NCBI RefSeq assembly: GCF_009617585.1
Contig: NZ_WIXI01000047.1
Span: 124,001-188,000 of the forward strand
Source: Endobacterium cereale
GTDB lineage: Bacteria; Pseudomonadota; Alphaproteobacteria; Rhizobiales; Rhizobiaceae
Reading direction: 5' to 3'
DNA length: 64,000 nt
Positions 43,659 to 50,919 of this stretch are shown here, in pieces; within the stretch, counting starts at the first letter, position 1; every line of letters starts with the position of its first letter. The notes below the pieces were generated by a model, which ran no database searches, was not told where the DNA came from, and worked only from the letters and a program-made list of their open reading frames with translations. The position numbers and the translations under genes are program-made.

Positions 43659-43900
43659 GCCGACACCTGTTCGGTCTGGTGTTTCTGCTCGGCTTCGTTC
43701 AGCCACTCGACCATCCGCTGGTACGTCTTGATGTTGAAACCCAGCTCGGGGTTCTCGACGCGCGAAAGGAACTTGCTATCGTTCACGGCAGCGATGCTCA
43801 TTGCCGAGAAGCTTGTCTTGGTCGCCTTGCGGAACGCTTCGGCGCGAGCGATCAGGCTAGTCCTGATCTCGTGTGCGGTGATTTCTGGTTGCTGGGTCAT
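43655..43900 (-). CDS. Cro-like repressor
   Basis: An 81-residue helix-turn-helix protein (SFSAMSIAAVNDSKFLSRVE; NIKTYQRMVEWLNEAEQ). It is divergent from the S24-type repressor with the palindromic operator between them, the place of Cro. Two starts are possible: ATG at 43909 (MNVM) and ATG at 43900 (MTQQPE). The promoter -10 lies right before the latter, so a leaderless message from 43900 is the better fit. It is the first gene of the leftward operon. Confidence 0.75.
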   Translation of the reverse strand: MTQQPEITAHEIRTSLIARAEAFRKATKTSFSAMSIAAVNDSKFLSRVENPELGFNIKTYQRMVEWLNEAEQKHQTEQVSA

Positions 43901-43904
43901 GACG

Positions 43905-43950
43905 TTCATATTCGGGATTTGTCCCGAATTGTCAAGGGATACTTCCCGAT
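43905..43950 (-). promoter_or_regulatory. Leftward (cro) promoter with two operators
   Basis: On the minus strand TTGACA at 43935-43930 is a perfect -35. A -10 (AATATG or TATGAA) follows at 43912-43905. The spacer is the 18-base palindrome TTCGGGATTTGTCCCGAA (43911-43928). A second, imperfect copy with GGGATACTTCCCGA is at 43933-43950, and a lone half-site TTCCCGAA is at 43962-43969. Repressor bound at the first site would block this promoter. Confidence 0.8.
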
Positions 43951-43984
43951 GGACGTGATATTTCCCGAAATGCGATACTCCGGT

Positions 43985-44656
43985 ATGGAAACGTCTCTGC
44001 AAAAACGCCTGAAAATCCGAATGGATTTGATGAACATGAATGCGCTTCAGACCGCCAAGAAGGCTGGACTGGGCGAAAGCTTTGTGCGCGATATCCTTCG
44101 CGGGAAGTCGAAGAACCCCGGCGTCGAGAAGCTTGAACGCCTTGCGGCCGCACTCGATACCAACCTCGACTGGTTCACCTCATCGGCCGAATTCGACAAG
44201 TCGCCGGCCAAGCCAAAGACCGTCGAAGGTCTGGATGTCGTCGGGTCCATTCAAGCTGGCAACTGGATCGATCGCAGCGTCATCGACGAGGAAAGCGAGA
44301 GAGAAATCATCCCTGTGGCCCGCGATCAGCGTTTCCCACACGCAAAGCAGTATGCGCTTGAGGTGATCGGGGACTCGATGGACCTGGAATATCCTGACGG
44401 GTGTTTCGTGACCTGCGTCGATTTCTGGGATAGCGGCCTAAGCCTGAAGGACGGGCACATCATACACGTCGAGCGCCATAACGGCCCACTGGTCGAGATG
44501 ACGCTGAAAGCCGTGGAAACGATCGATGGCGTCCAGATGCTTGTCCCGCGCAGCTCCAATGCTCGCCACAAGGCCATCCCATTGGAAGGTGACGGCGGGA
44601 CAGAAATCCTCGTGAAGGGCATCGTCACAGGCAGCTACAAGCGCGCAATCCTCTGA
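43985..44656 (+). CDS. Phage repressor, LexA/S24 autocleaving type
   Basis: A 223-residue lysogeny repressor. Residues 1-65 are a helix-turn-helix domain (NALQTAKKAGLGESFVRDIL; VEKLERLAAALDTNLDW). The C-terminal half is an S24 peptidase: cleavage site Ala91-Gly92 (SIQAGNW), catalytic Ser131 in VIGDSMDLEYPDG, and Lys175 in MTLKAVE. Damage-activated RecA should trigger self-cleavage and induction. No clear ribosome-binding site precedes the ATG at 43985; GATACT lies six bases before it, so the message may be leaderless. In-frame ATGs at 43949 and 43970 lie within the operators. Confidence 0.88.
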   Translation: METSLQKRLKIRMDLMNMNALQTAKKAGLGESFVRDILRGKSKNPGVEKLERLAAALDTNLDWFTSSAEFDKSPAKPKTVEGLDVVGSIQAGNWIDRSVIDEESEREIIPVARDQRFPHAKQYALEVIGDSMDLEYPDGCFVTCVDFWDSGLSLKDGHIIHVERHNGPLVEMTLKAVETIDGVQMLVPRSSNARHKAIPLEGDGGTEILVKGIVTGSYKRAIL

Positions 44657-44657
44657 A

Positions 44658-44719
44658 ATTCATATGGACACCCGTGGTCCCTATGATTTGAGCGATTCAT
44701 ATGGACACCCGTGGTCCCT
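44658..44719. repeat. Two 25-bp direct repeats, possible replication origin iterons
   Basis: Identical 25-bp units at 44658-44682 and 44695-44719 start 37 bases apart. Each holds ATGGACACCCGTGGTCC, which contains an interrupted palindrome (GGAC...GTCC). They follow the repressor stop codon by one base and lie near the end of a gene for a winged-helix protein. In 44720-44889 no gene is recognised. Repeats like these are often bound by replication initiators or regulators. Confidence 0.75.
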
Positions 44720-44889
44720 CCTTACGCGTGCGCGCGCAGCGTAGCTTTCATGGGGTTCCACCCCACACCCCGCAAGGAGCTTCGCCCCTTGACCCAAAGC
44801 GAGCGCATTCGCGCCCGCCGTAACCACGATTGATCCTTGCATCCGTGGATAGCTCACAGGCTTTTGCTTTTGAGGATGGTCTTAAAAAA

Positions 44890-45312
44890 TCAGCGGACGT
44901 GTATGCCACTAAGGTCAGAAGGGACAGATAGCCGGATGCGGCGTCCCTTCGTCATCTTCCCAGACTTTTCGATCCAGCCAGGTTCTGCCGTTATCAGGCC
45001 GAAGCCCTTAAGCACGCCCAACTCACGCGAGACAGTTTTTGTCGTGCAGTGACCGCCAGCTAGGGCGAACTCCTCGTTCGTCTCCCAGCACTCGCACGCG
45101 TCGAAATCAAAGACCTCTTCCAATATCGCGATGATCCTGAATGAGCCACCGCGCTTGTTCAGCACCTGCATGGCGACGTAGCGCCAATCCTTGAATTGCT
45201 GGTGCCGCTCTGATGCCGATGGCGCCCATCGGTTCGGGTATCGAATCGCCCGCGTCTCCACGGCCTTACGATGCTTTCCCGTCAATGCTGGCTGAAAATT
45301 TTCCGGCTTCAT
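44890..45312 (-). CDS. Winged-helix protein, possible replication initiator
   Basis: A 140-residue protein with a helix-turn-helix/winged-helix at about 85-125 (HCTTKTVSRELGVLKGFGLI then TAEPGW and a basic wing GKMTKGRRIRLSV). A basic N-terminus (ALTGKHRKAVETRAIRYPNR) precedes it. The ATG at 45312 lies about seven bases after the promoter -10, so the message is probably leaderless; an ATG at 45336 would be upstream of the -10. It is transcribed toward the direct repeats, which suggests that it acts on them; this is inference. Confidence 0.6.
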   Translation of the reverse strand: MKPENFQPALTGKHRKAVETRAIRYPNRWAPSASERHQQFKDWRYVAMQVLNKRGGSFRIIAILEEVFDFDACECWETNEEFALAGGHCTTKTVSRELGVLKGFGLITAEPGWIEKSGKMTKGRRIRLSVPSDLSGIHVR

Positions 45313-45319
45313 TTCCAAT

Positions 45320-45348
45320 GCTATACGGGACATTTCCCGACTAGGCAA
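45320..45348 (-). promoter_or_regulatory. Promoter for the winged-helix gene
   Basis: On the minus strand TTGCCT (45348-45343) and TATAGC (45325-45320) are separated by exactly 17 bases. The spacer holds an operator copy (45324-45341). The predicted transcript start falls on or next to the ATG at 45312. Confidence 0.7.
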
Positions 45349-45392
45349 TAATTATTCGGGATTATTCCCTTGCATTCGGGATTTGTCCCGAG
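45324..45392. promoter_or_regulatory. Three-site operator region between the divergent early promoters
   Basis: Three copies of the repressor palindrome lie at 45324-45341 (TACGGGACATTTCCCGAC), 45355-45372 (TTCGGGATTATTCCCTTG) and 45375-45392 (TTCGGGATTTGTCCCGAG). The last matches the cro operator at 17 of 18 positions. Two are in promoter spacers and one lies between the promoters, like the triple operators of lambda. Confidence 0.8.
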
Positions 45393-45398
45393 TATAAA
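45370..45398 (+). promoter_or_regulatory. Rightward early promoter
   Basis: TTGCAT (45370-45375) and TATAAA (45393-45398) have a 17-base spacer that is almost exactly the operator 45375-45392. It should start the long transcript through the recombination genes to the integrase. The leader to the first gene is about 100 bases. Confidence 0.8.
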
Positions 45399-45508
45399 AG
45401 GATCAGACAGCGAGACGAAGAAGAGCATCTTGGCTCCGATCTCTTGCTCACACCAGCAGCGAACTAACGGCTCACCTGAGCTTCGCTGAGAGAGAGGATG
45501 GGATCAGT

Positions 45509-45826
45509 ATGGCAAAGATTGAAGTCAGGCATTTGGATCTCGAGAAGGCAGCTTGCCGGAAGGCAATACAGCTACTCGACGCAAAGAAAATAGACACTGC
45601 TTGGGGCGCAAACGGTCTTGTCGGCGAAACGGCGATCCAGCTCCTGAAAACAGAAGAATTTCTGATCCCACGCGACATCATGGGTCTGCAGAAAACGCCA
45701 GCCACCCGTGAAGAAGCAGATCTCACGGCCCGCCTGATCATGGCCGGCATGTGCGGCGATTGGCCTGAAAAGTACGGCTATTACCCCGACGATCCGCGCG
45801 CCAAAGCAATCCTCCGCGCCGCCTGA
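45509..45826 (+). CDS. First gene of the rightward early operon, unknown
   Basis: A 105-residue protein (MAKIEVRHLDLEKAACRKAI; EEADLTARLIMAGMCGDWPE; YYPDDPRAKAILRAA). It is mostly helical and lacks membrane segments. GAGGATGGGA precedes the ATG. As first gene after the repressed promoter it should be made early after induction. A GC-rich hairpin (about 45840-45872) lies in the gap after it. Not recognised. Confidence 0.65.
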   Translation: MAKIEVRHLDLEKAACRKAIQLLDAKKIDTAWGANGLVGETAIQLLKTEEFLIPRDIMGLQKTPATREEADLTARLIMAGMCGDWPEKYGYYPDDPRAKAILRAA

Positions 45827-45928
45827 CCGCCTTCGGCATCGCCTCCCCGTCGAGGCGATATCGAAAGCTATCCGTCGCAAGGCCCGACGCCAAAGGCCCA
45901 CCCAATTCGACCTCATGGAGGCATGACA

Positions 45929-46273
45929 ATGACAGACACAGTGAAGCATACGCCGGGGCCTTGGAAGGTATTCAATAGCACGGATGTTTTCCCAGACGAC
46001 AATGACCGCGAAGGCGAGCGTCAGATCGCAGACTGCGCGATGTCACACGCTATGCCGTTTAGTGAAGAGCAAGCCAACGCTCTCCTTATCGCCGCCGCCC
46101 CTGAGTTCCTGCTTGCCGCAAAAAAGCTAATTGGTGCTTTTGACGATCTGAAGTCCAAGACGACTTTGGAGAGGATTGTCACAGGACGTTCGGACGCCGA
46201 GTTGCGGAAGGCTAGCGACGAAGCAATCTCTGAACTGCGCGCCGCCATCGCGAAAGCGGAGGGCCGGTCATGA
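45929..46273 (+). CDS. Phage protein of the HTPGPW type, unknown function
   Basis: A 114-residue protein that starts MTDTVKHTPGPWKVFN, an opening found in many phage early proteins, and continues with EEQANALLIAAAPEFLLAAK, the second typical block. The ATG at 45929 has GGAGG seven bases upstream; the ATG at 45923 is too close. It overlaps the next gene by 4 bases. Confidence 0.7.
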   Translation: MTDTVKHTPGPWKVFNSTDVFPDDNDREGERQIADCAMSHAMPFSEEQANALLIAAAPEFLLAAKKLIGAFDDLKSKTTLERIVTGRSDAELRKASDEAISELRAAIAKAEGRS

Positions 46274-46695
46274 CCCGCACCCACACCATTCAGGCGGACG
46301 AGACCCTTATTGCCGTCGTCTGCAGCCAGACCATCAAGCGCAGCTACGTCCGCGAAAGCTCGTTCTTCGGCAAGTCGATGACGCCGGCAGAAATTCTGGA
46401 CGAACTGGCGGATGACGAGATTGTCGCCGTTCGCCGCCTGAATGTCGAGACATGGGTTTCCGAGGACATCACCGAGGAATGCGCCCGCCTTTGGCTTTAT
46501 GCCCGCGAAGAAAAGATGGGCGTCGAGCTGAATGATGCACCCGATTTCCCGGCCTTCGTCACCGGCAGCCGCGCATGGAAGCTCTGGAAGGACGATCTGG
46601 AAGCAGAAGCCCGCCAGCCGGTCACCCGTCCCTATTCCACCCTTAACAACCGCACGCAAGGCACTGGCCGAGCTTATGGGGAGGCAGTTCGATGA
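46270..46695 (+). CDS. Hypothetical phage early protein
   Basis: A 141-residue protein with MTRTHTIQADETLIAVVCSQ at the start, a central acidic helix (PAEILDELADDEIVAVRRLN) and REEKMGVELNDAPDFPAFVT. It is coupled on both sides by 4-base overlaps. No motif recognised. Confidence 0.65.
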   Translation: MTRTHTIQADETLIAVVCSQTIKRSYVRESSFFGKSMTPAEILDELADDEIVAVRRLNVETWVSEDITEECARLWLYAREEKMGVELNDAPDFPAFVTGSRAWKLWKDDLEAEARQPVTRPYSTLNNRTQGTGRAYGEAVR

Positions 46696-46958
46696 ACACG
46701 ATCGAGATTTACCGGGCCGCAGCGGCTGCCCGCGCCATGAGCAAGGAATTGGATGTAGCTCTGGCTTTTGCAGATGCCGGTATGACCAAGCATGCAGAGA
46801 CACGAGTTTGCATGGCATTGGCCGCGCTTCCGATGCTTGCTCACGAGATCGGCTACCGCGTCGAGAAAGTCTCGCCAGACACGGCATCTTCTCCCCGCAC
46901 CGACGTTCCCATGTTCAAGCCCTGCGCTGGCCTCTCCGATGCAGGAGTGCCGGTATGA
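46692..46958 (+). CDS. Hypothetical phage early protein (88 aa)
   Basis: An alanine-rich helical protein (IYRAAAAARAMSKELDVALA; HAETRVCMALAALPMLAHEI) with a short proline-rich tail. Both ends overlap neighbours by 4 bases. Function unknown. Confidence 0.6.
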   Translation: MNTIEIYRAAAAARAMSKELDVALAFADAGMTKHAETRVCMALAALPMLAHEIGYRVEKVSPDTASSPRTDVPMFKPCAGLSDAGVPV

Positions 46959-47581
46959 GCGAGATCGAAAAACTCACCGCAGAGCGGAATCTGTTTAAGG
47001 GCAAATATCGCTCGATCATCACTCTTCTCGATGAAGCCCGCGTGGCCATTCAGGAAGTCGTTGATCACGTAGCAGACGAAGGCGACCGCCGTTACTTCGG
47101 CAGCACGAACCACGCCGACCGACTGCATGACCTCGTCAACGACATGGATGGGTGGTCCTTCGATGCCATGTTGCCCAAGGGCGACATCAACAAGATGGAG
47201 CGCGATCCATACGAGGTATGTCGTGATCTGCGCGCCGCACTTGCCGCCAAGGATGCCGAGATCGAGGCAGCGAACGCCGAACTGGCTCGCCTTCGTCGCG
47301 AGTGCAGCGATGGTCTAGATGCCCTGTCGGATATCGATGACTTCTGGGAAGCGTGCCCGTACCCGGAAAACCGGAAGCACCTTTCGCCGGCAGAGCAGAT
47401 TTCCAGCCTCGACAACGAACTGAACGCCGCCCGAGACGAGATCGAGAAGCTGAAGGCGGCGCTGAAACATATCGCAGGTGAAAGCGGCCAGTTCGGCTTT
47501 CCATGGCCTGAAACTCACGTCGATTATCCGGCCTTCGCGCTTCTCACCGCCCGCGCAGCTCTCAAGGGAGACGCGGCATGA
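46955..47581 (+). CDS. Coiled-coil phage early protein
   Basis: A 208-residue protein with two coiled-coil segments (CRDLRAALAAKDAEIEAANA; ISSLDNELNAARDEIEKLKA) and a start MSEIEKLTAERNLFKGKYRS. The C-terminal FGFPWPETHVDYPAFALLTA is followed by a short helix. The true start is the ATG at 46955 overlapping the previous stop; the frame is open further upstream but only as overlap with other genes. Function unknown. Confidence 0.65.
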   Translation: MSEIEKLTAERNLFKGKYRSIITLLDEARVAIQEVVDHVADEGDRRYFGSTNHADRLHDLVNDMDGWSFDAMLPKGDINKMERDPYEVCRDLRAALAAKDAEIEAANAELARLRRECSDGLDALSDIDDFWEACPYPENRKHLSPAEQISSLDNELNAARDEIEKLKAALKHIAGESGQFGFPWPETHVDYPAFALLTARAALKGDAA

Positions 47582-47916
47582 GCAAGAAGTATCGCGCCGA
47601 ACAGACCGTAGCCATCAGTGGATGGGAATGCGGCACCGAGATAGAAATCAACATGGTGATCACCTTCACGGTCCATCCGGGCAGCAAGGCCACCGAGATC
47701 GATCCGGCAGAAGAACCCGCCGTCGAGGTCGATAAGGTCCGCTTCTTCGACGGCACCGACGAGATCCAGCTTCCTTGGTCTATCGAGGACCGCATGACCA
47801 GCCGTTCCGAGTTCAAGAACTGGCTCATGGGTGAAGCTGCCGATCAGCACGAAATGGCCTTCGCCGACGCCGCTGACCACAAGCGCGAGATGATGCGGGA
47901 GGCTTACGATGGCTGA
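47578..47916 (+). CDS. Hypothetical phage early protein
   Basis: A 112-residue protein: an N-terminal beta domain (TVAISGWECGTEIEINMVIT; VRFFDGTDEIQLPWSIEDRM) and a helical end rich in His, Ala and Met (EAADQHEMAFADAADHKREM). Coupled on both sides by short overlaps. Not recognised. Confidence 0.6.
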   Translation: MSKKYRAEQTVAISGWECGTEIEINMVITFTVHPGSKATEIDPAEEPAVEVDKVRFFDGTDEIQLPWSIEDRMTSRSEFKNWLMGEAADQHEMAFADAADHKREMMREAYDG

Positions 47917-48199
47917 AGACCACCCCTGCATGATCCGCGAGTTCGACGGCTGCCTCTGCCAGTCTGCCGCTGATTGCCAGAGCTTCGCCGCTGAACAGAA
48001 GCGCAAAGGCCGCGACCTCGGAACTTTCAAGAAGGAACGGCCGGCTCCAGTCGTAGGGCCGACAGCGCGAGACACCATCGTCGTCGCCATCGCGATCTGC
48101 GGCGTTGTCGGATCGGCTTGGGGAGCCATTCATCTCGACCGGCACTACAAGGCCGATGATCTCCGCACGCAAGAAAGCCGGGTGACATGGCTGAGATAA
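47909..48199 (+). CDS. Small phage membrane protein
   Basis: A 96-residue protein with a cysteine-containing polar start (HPCMIREFDGCLCQSAADCQ), one membrane helix (DTIVVAIAICGVVGSAWGAI) and a short charged end. Overlaps the previous gene by 8 bases and the HNH gene by 13. Function unknown. Confidence 0.6.
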   Translation: MAEDHPCMIREFDGCLCQSAADCQSFAAEQKRKGRDLGTFKKERPAPVVGPTARDTIVVAIAICGVVGSAWGAIHLDRHYKADDLRTQESRVTWLR

Positions 48200-48792
48200 T
48201 TGACCCACTCGGCAATGAAAGATCAATCGGCGGCTTGGCGCTCGGCGTCGTCGCTCAGGCAAGACAGAAAATGGAGGCACGACAGGCATTCATATTTCGT
48301 GTCGCAAACTATTGGTTCGAATATGAGCCTGAGACTGGCCTGGTTAGGTGGAAGAGAAAGCCAAGTGGTATTGTTCGTGTAGGTCAGATCGCAGGCCGTA
48401 AAAGTAAAAATGGCAAAAATACCTACATCCGCATCAAGGTGGAGGGGAAGGACGTCCTTGCCCACCAGATAGCCTACGTCATCCATACCGGGACTCTGCC
48501 AAATGGTCCAATAGATCATGAGAATGGTGACGGTACCGACAATAGGTTCGTCAATATTCGCGTCACTTCTTTCGAAGGCAACGCCAAGAACAAGCGCTTA
48601 GACCAACGAAATGCTTCTGGCGTCATGGGCGTCTCTTTCCTACCCCGCATAGGTAAATGGCGGGCTCGGATAGGTTCCAAGAAAAAGCTTCATCACATCG
48701 GAAACTTCGACACTCGAGAGCAGGCTATCGCCGCTCGACTTGCCGCAGAACGTGATCACGGATTCCATTCAGGACATGGGAGAAAAAAATGA
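48187..48792 (+). CDS. HNH endonuclease with AP2 DNA-binding domain (homing-type)
   Basis: A 201-residue protein with an HNH nuclease core (LAHQIAYVIHTGTLPNGPID then HENGDGTDNRFVNIR) followed by an AP2 domain (NASGVMGVSFLPRIGKWRAR; GNFDTREQAIAARLAAERDH). This pair is typical of free-standing homing endonucleases. The bases at about 48280-48620 are visibly richer in A and T than the genes around it, which suggests recent arrival. It nevertheless ends with the same ATGA overlap to the next gene as its neighbours. Confidence 0.82.
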   Translation: MAEIIDPLGNERSIGGLALGVVAQARQKMEARQAFIFRVANYWFEYEPETGLVRWKRKPSGIVRVGQIAGRKSKNGKNTYIRIKVEGKDVLAHQIAYVIHTGTLPNGPIDHENGDGTDNRFVNIRVTSFEGNAKNKRLDQRNASGVMGVSFLPRIGKWRARIGSKKKLHHIGNFDTREQAIAARLAAERDHGFHSGHGRKK

Positions 48793-49535
48793 CCACCGCA
48801 ATCGATATCCAGCGCACAGAGAACATGCCTGCACAGGCAGCCGCACCGATGACACCCATGGAGATGGTGGGCCGCGCTCTGGAGATGGGCGTGTCAGCCG
48901 ACATCCTCAAGCAGATGATGGACCTTCGCGACCGGGAAGATGCCAAGCAGGCCCGCAAGGCATTCGATGCTGCCATTTCCAAGGCCAAGTCCCGCATGTC
49001 GCCTGTGGTCAAGAATGCGACCGGCCACAACAGCAAGCGCTATGCTGACTTCTCCGCAATCGCCCGCATGGTCGATCCGATCCTTTCGGAATACGGCCTG
49101 TCCTATCGCTTCAAGACCACTCAGATCGATAAGATCACCGTGACCTGCGTTCTATCCCACGAGGATGGCCACTCAGAGGAAACGACGCTTTCGGCACCCT
49201 CGGACACCACCGGCAATAAGAACGCTATCCAGGCCATCGGCAGCACGATCACGTATCTGTCGCGCTATTCACTTATGGCTTCGCTCGGTCTTTCCGCATC
49301 GGAAGACGATGACGGCCGCGCTGCCGGCCGGTCGGACGACCAGAACCGCACGATCACGCCCGAACAGGTAAAGACGGTCCTGCAGCTCATCGAAGAGACT
49401 GAATCGGACATCGCTCAGTTCTGCCAAATGGGCAAGATCGACTCCGTTGCCGACATGCTGGCCAGCCAGTTCGATAGCGCCGTGCGCCTGCTCAATCAGA
49501 AGAAAGCAAAGCTGGGTCAGAGGGTCGCGTCATGA
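48789..49535 (+). CDS. ERF-family single-strand annealing protein
   Basis: A 248-residue recombination protein that anneals complementary single strands. The ERF core runs from about residue 45 (DAKQARKAFDAAISKAKSRM; GHNSKRYADFSAIARMVDPI) to GSTITYLSRYSLMASLGLSA followed by SEDDDG, the signature of the family. It lies directly before a YqaJ exonuclease, forming a lambda Red-like pair. Confidence 0.88.
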   Translation: MTTAIDIQRTENMPAQAAAPMTPMEMVGRALEMGVSADILKQMMDLRDREDAKQARKAFDAAISKAKSRMSPVVKNATGHNSKRYADFSAIARMVDPILSEYGLSYRFKTTQIDKITVTCVLSHEDGHSEETTLSAPSDTTGNKNAIQAIGSTITYLSRYSLMASLGLSASEDDDGRAAGRSDDQNRTITPEQVKTVLQLIEETESDIAQFCQMGKIDSVADMLASQFDSAVRLLNQKKAKLGQRVAS

Positions 49536-50143
49536 TGCAGGTCTTTGATTTCGAGCAGGGAGAGGGAGAATGGTTCCGTGCCCGCATGGGCATCCCCACA
49601 GCAAGCAAGTTTGCCACGGTGATGGCCAAGGGCGAGGGAAAGACCCGCAGCGAGTACATGCGCAAGCTGGCCGGGGAAATCCTCACTGGTGAACCGCAGG
49701 AGAGCTTTTCCAACGGCCACACCGAACGTGGCAACCAGATGGAAGATGAAGCCCGTCAGACGTATGCGTTCGTGGAGAGCGCTGAAATACGGCGGGTCGG
49801 ATTCATCCGCAATGGCGACAAGGGAGCAAGCCCTGATAGTCTGGTGGGGAACAACGGAGGCTTAGAGATCAAGACCGCTCTGCCTCATATCCAGATCGAT
49901 CGCCTTGAGCGCGACCGCCTGCCGCCAGAGCATAAGGCTCAGGTTCATGGCAACATATGGCTGTCCGAGCGGGATTGGTGGGACTTCGTTTCCTACTGGC
50001 CAAAGCTGCCGATACTGACCGTCCGCGTGTACCGTGACGAGGATTACATCAAGACCATGGCTGACGAGATCGACCGGTTCAACGACGAACTGGCTGCGCT
50101 TGTCGAGCGGATCCAGCGCTATGGCGTGAAGGAGGCGGCATGA
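49532..50143 (+). CDS. YqaJ-type (lambda exonuclease-like) recombination nuclease
   Basis: A 203-residue exonuclease that should resect duplex DNA for the annealing protein. It has EWFRARMGIPTASKFATVMA, GHTERGNQMEDEARQTYAF, the catalytic acidic residues in GASPDSLVG and GGLEIKTALP (D...E-x-K), and HKAQVHGNIWLSERDWWDFV. Start and stop overlap neighbours by 4 bases. Confidence 0.9.
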   Translation: MMQVFDFEQGEGEWFRARMGIPTASKFATVMAKGEGKTRSEYMRKLAGEILTGEPQESFSNGHTERGNQMEDEARQTYAFVESAEIRRVGFIRNGDKGASPDSLVGNNGGLEIKTALPHIQIDRLERDRLPPEHKAQVHGNIWLSERDWWDFVSYWPKLPILTVRVYRDEDYIKTMADEIDRFNDELAALVERIQRYGVKEAA

Positions 50144-50919
50144 TGAACCGCCAGACAGTCACCATCAACGGGCCGGAAGATCGCCAACGGATCGCTACAT
50201 GGGCGCGAAACGTCGATGAAGGCACGATTGTCGAGTTCCGCAAGAAGACCCGCAGCCACGAACAGAGCGCCAAGATGCACGCCATGCTTGGCGAGGTGGC
50301 AAACCAAGTCGTCTGGTACGGCACAAAGCTGAAGGTCGAAGACTGGAAGAACATGTTCACCGCCTCGCTCCGCAAGGCTCAGGTGGTTCCAGGCATCGAC
50401 CCCGGCACCGTTGTCCCGCTCGGCATCCACACATCGACCATGACCGTGGACGAGATGAGCAACATGATCGAGGCCATCTATGCCTTCGGCGCCGATCCAG
50501 AGCACCCGGTCACATTCAAGGAACCGCAGCCAGACACCAATTCCGGCAGCCCCTCGCCGGAAGCTGATGACGCCCCCATCACGTCGTCAGCAAAGCCGGA
50601 GGTTTCCCCCGCCTCCGGCTCACCCATATCTCCGCTGAATAAGGCGGAGCTGATCGAGTGCTGCCGCAAGCTCATGGAAATACCAGCTATCAAAGAACTT
50701 GAGCCCCAGGCCAAGAGATCTGTGCTGGAAGCGGCGAAGGACGGTTGGAAGGAAACACTACACCCCGACCTTCACGACCACCTGAAATCGTTCTTCGTGT
50801 CTGCTGACGCTCAGATCAAGGCGGACCCGAAGGTTTACCCATCATTGCGAGCCAGCGCGTTCCAGCACTTCGCTGAGGTGCTCGACTGCAAGGCCGCTGA
50901 TATCGGAGGCGAGGCATGA
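50140..50919 (+). CDS. NinB-like recombination protein with C-terminal extension
   Basis: A 259-residue protein. Residues 1-130 match NinB, a single-strand DNA-binding recombination mediator: RSHEQSAKMHAMLGEVANQV, then DWKNMFTASLRKAQVVPGID and DEMSNMIEAIYAFGADPEHP. A Pro/Ser-rich linker (about 125-165) joins a second helical domain (LIECCRKLMEIPAIKELEPQ; VYPSLRASAFQHFAEVLDC) that NinB of lambda does not have. It follows the annealing protein and exonuclease genes. Confidence 0.8.
   Translation: MMNRQTVTINGPEDRQRIATWARNVDEGTIVEFRKKTRSHEQSAKMHAMLGEVANQVVWYGTKLKVEDWKNMFTASLRKAQVVPGIDPGTVVPLGIHTSTMTVDEMSNMIEAIYAFGADPEHPVTFKEPQPDTNSGSPSPEADDAPITSSAKPEVSPASGSPISPLNKAELIECCRKLMEIPAIKELEPQAKRSVLEAAKDGWKETLHPDLHDHLKSFFVSADAQIKADPKVYPSLRASAFQHFAEVLDCKAADIGGEA

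Noticed and set aside
46021-46887. Minus-strand frame of 288 codons opposite the early genes
   Set aside because: Shadow of three coupled plus-strand genes; no motif.
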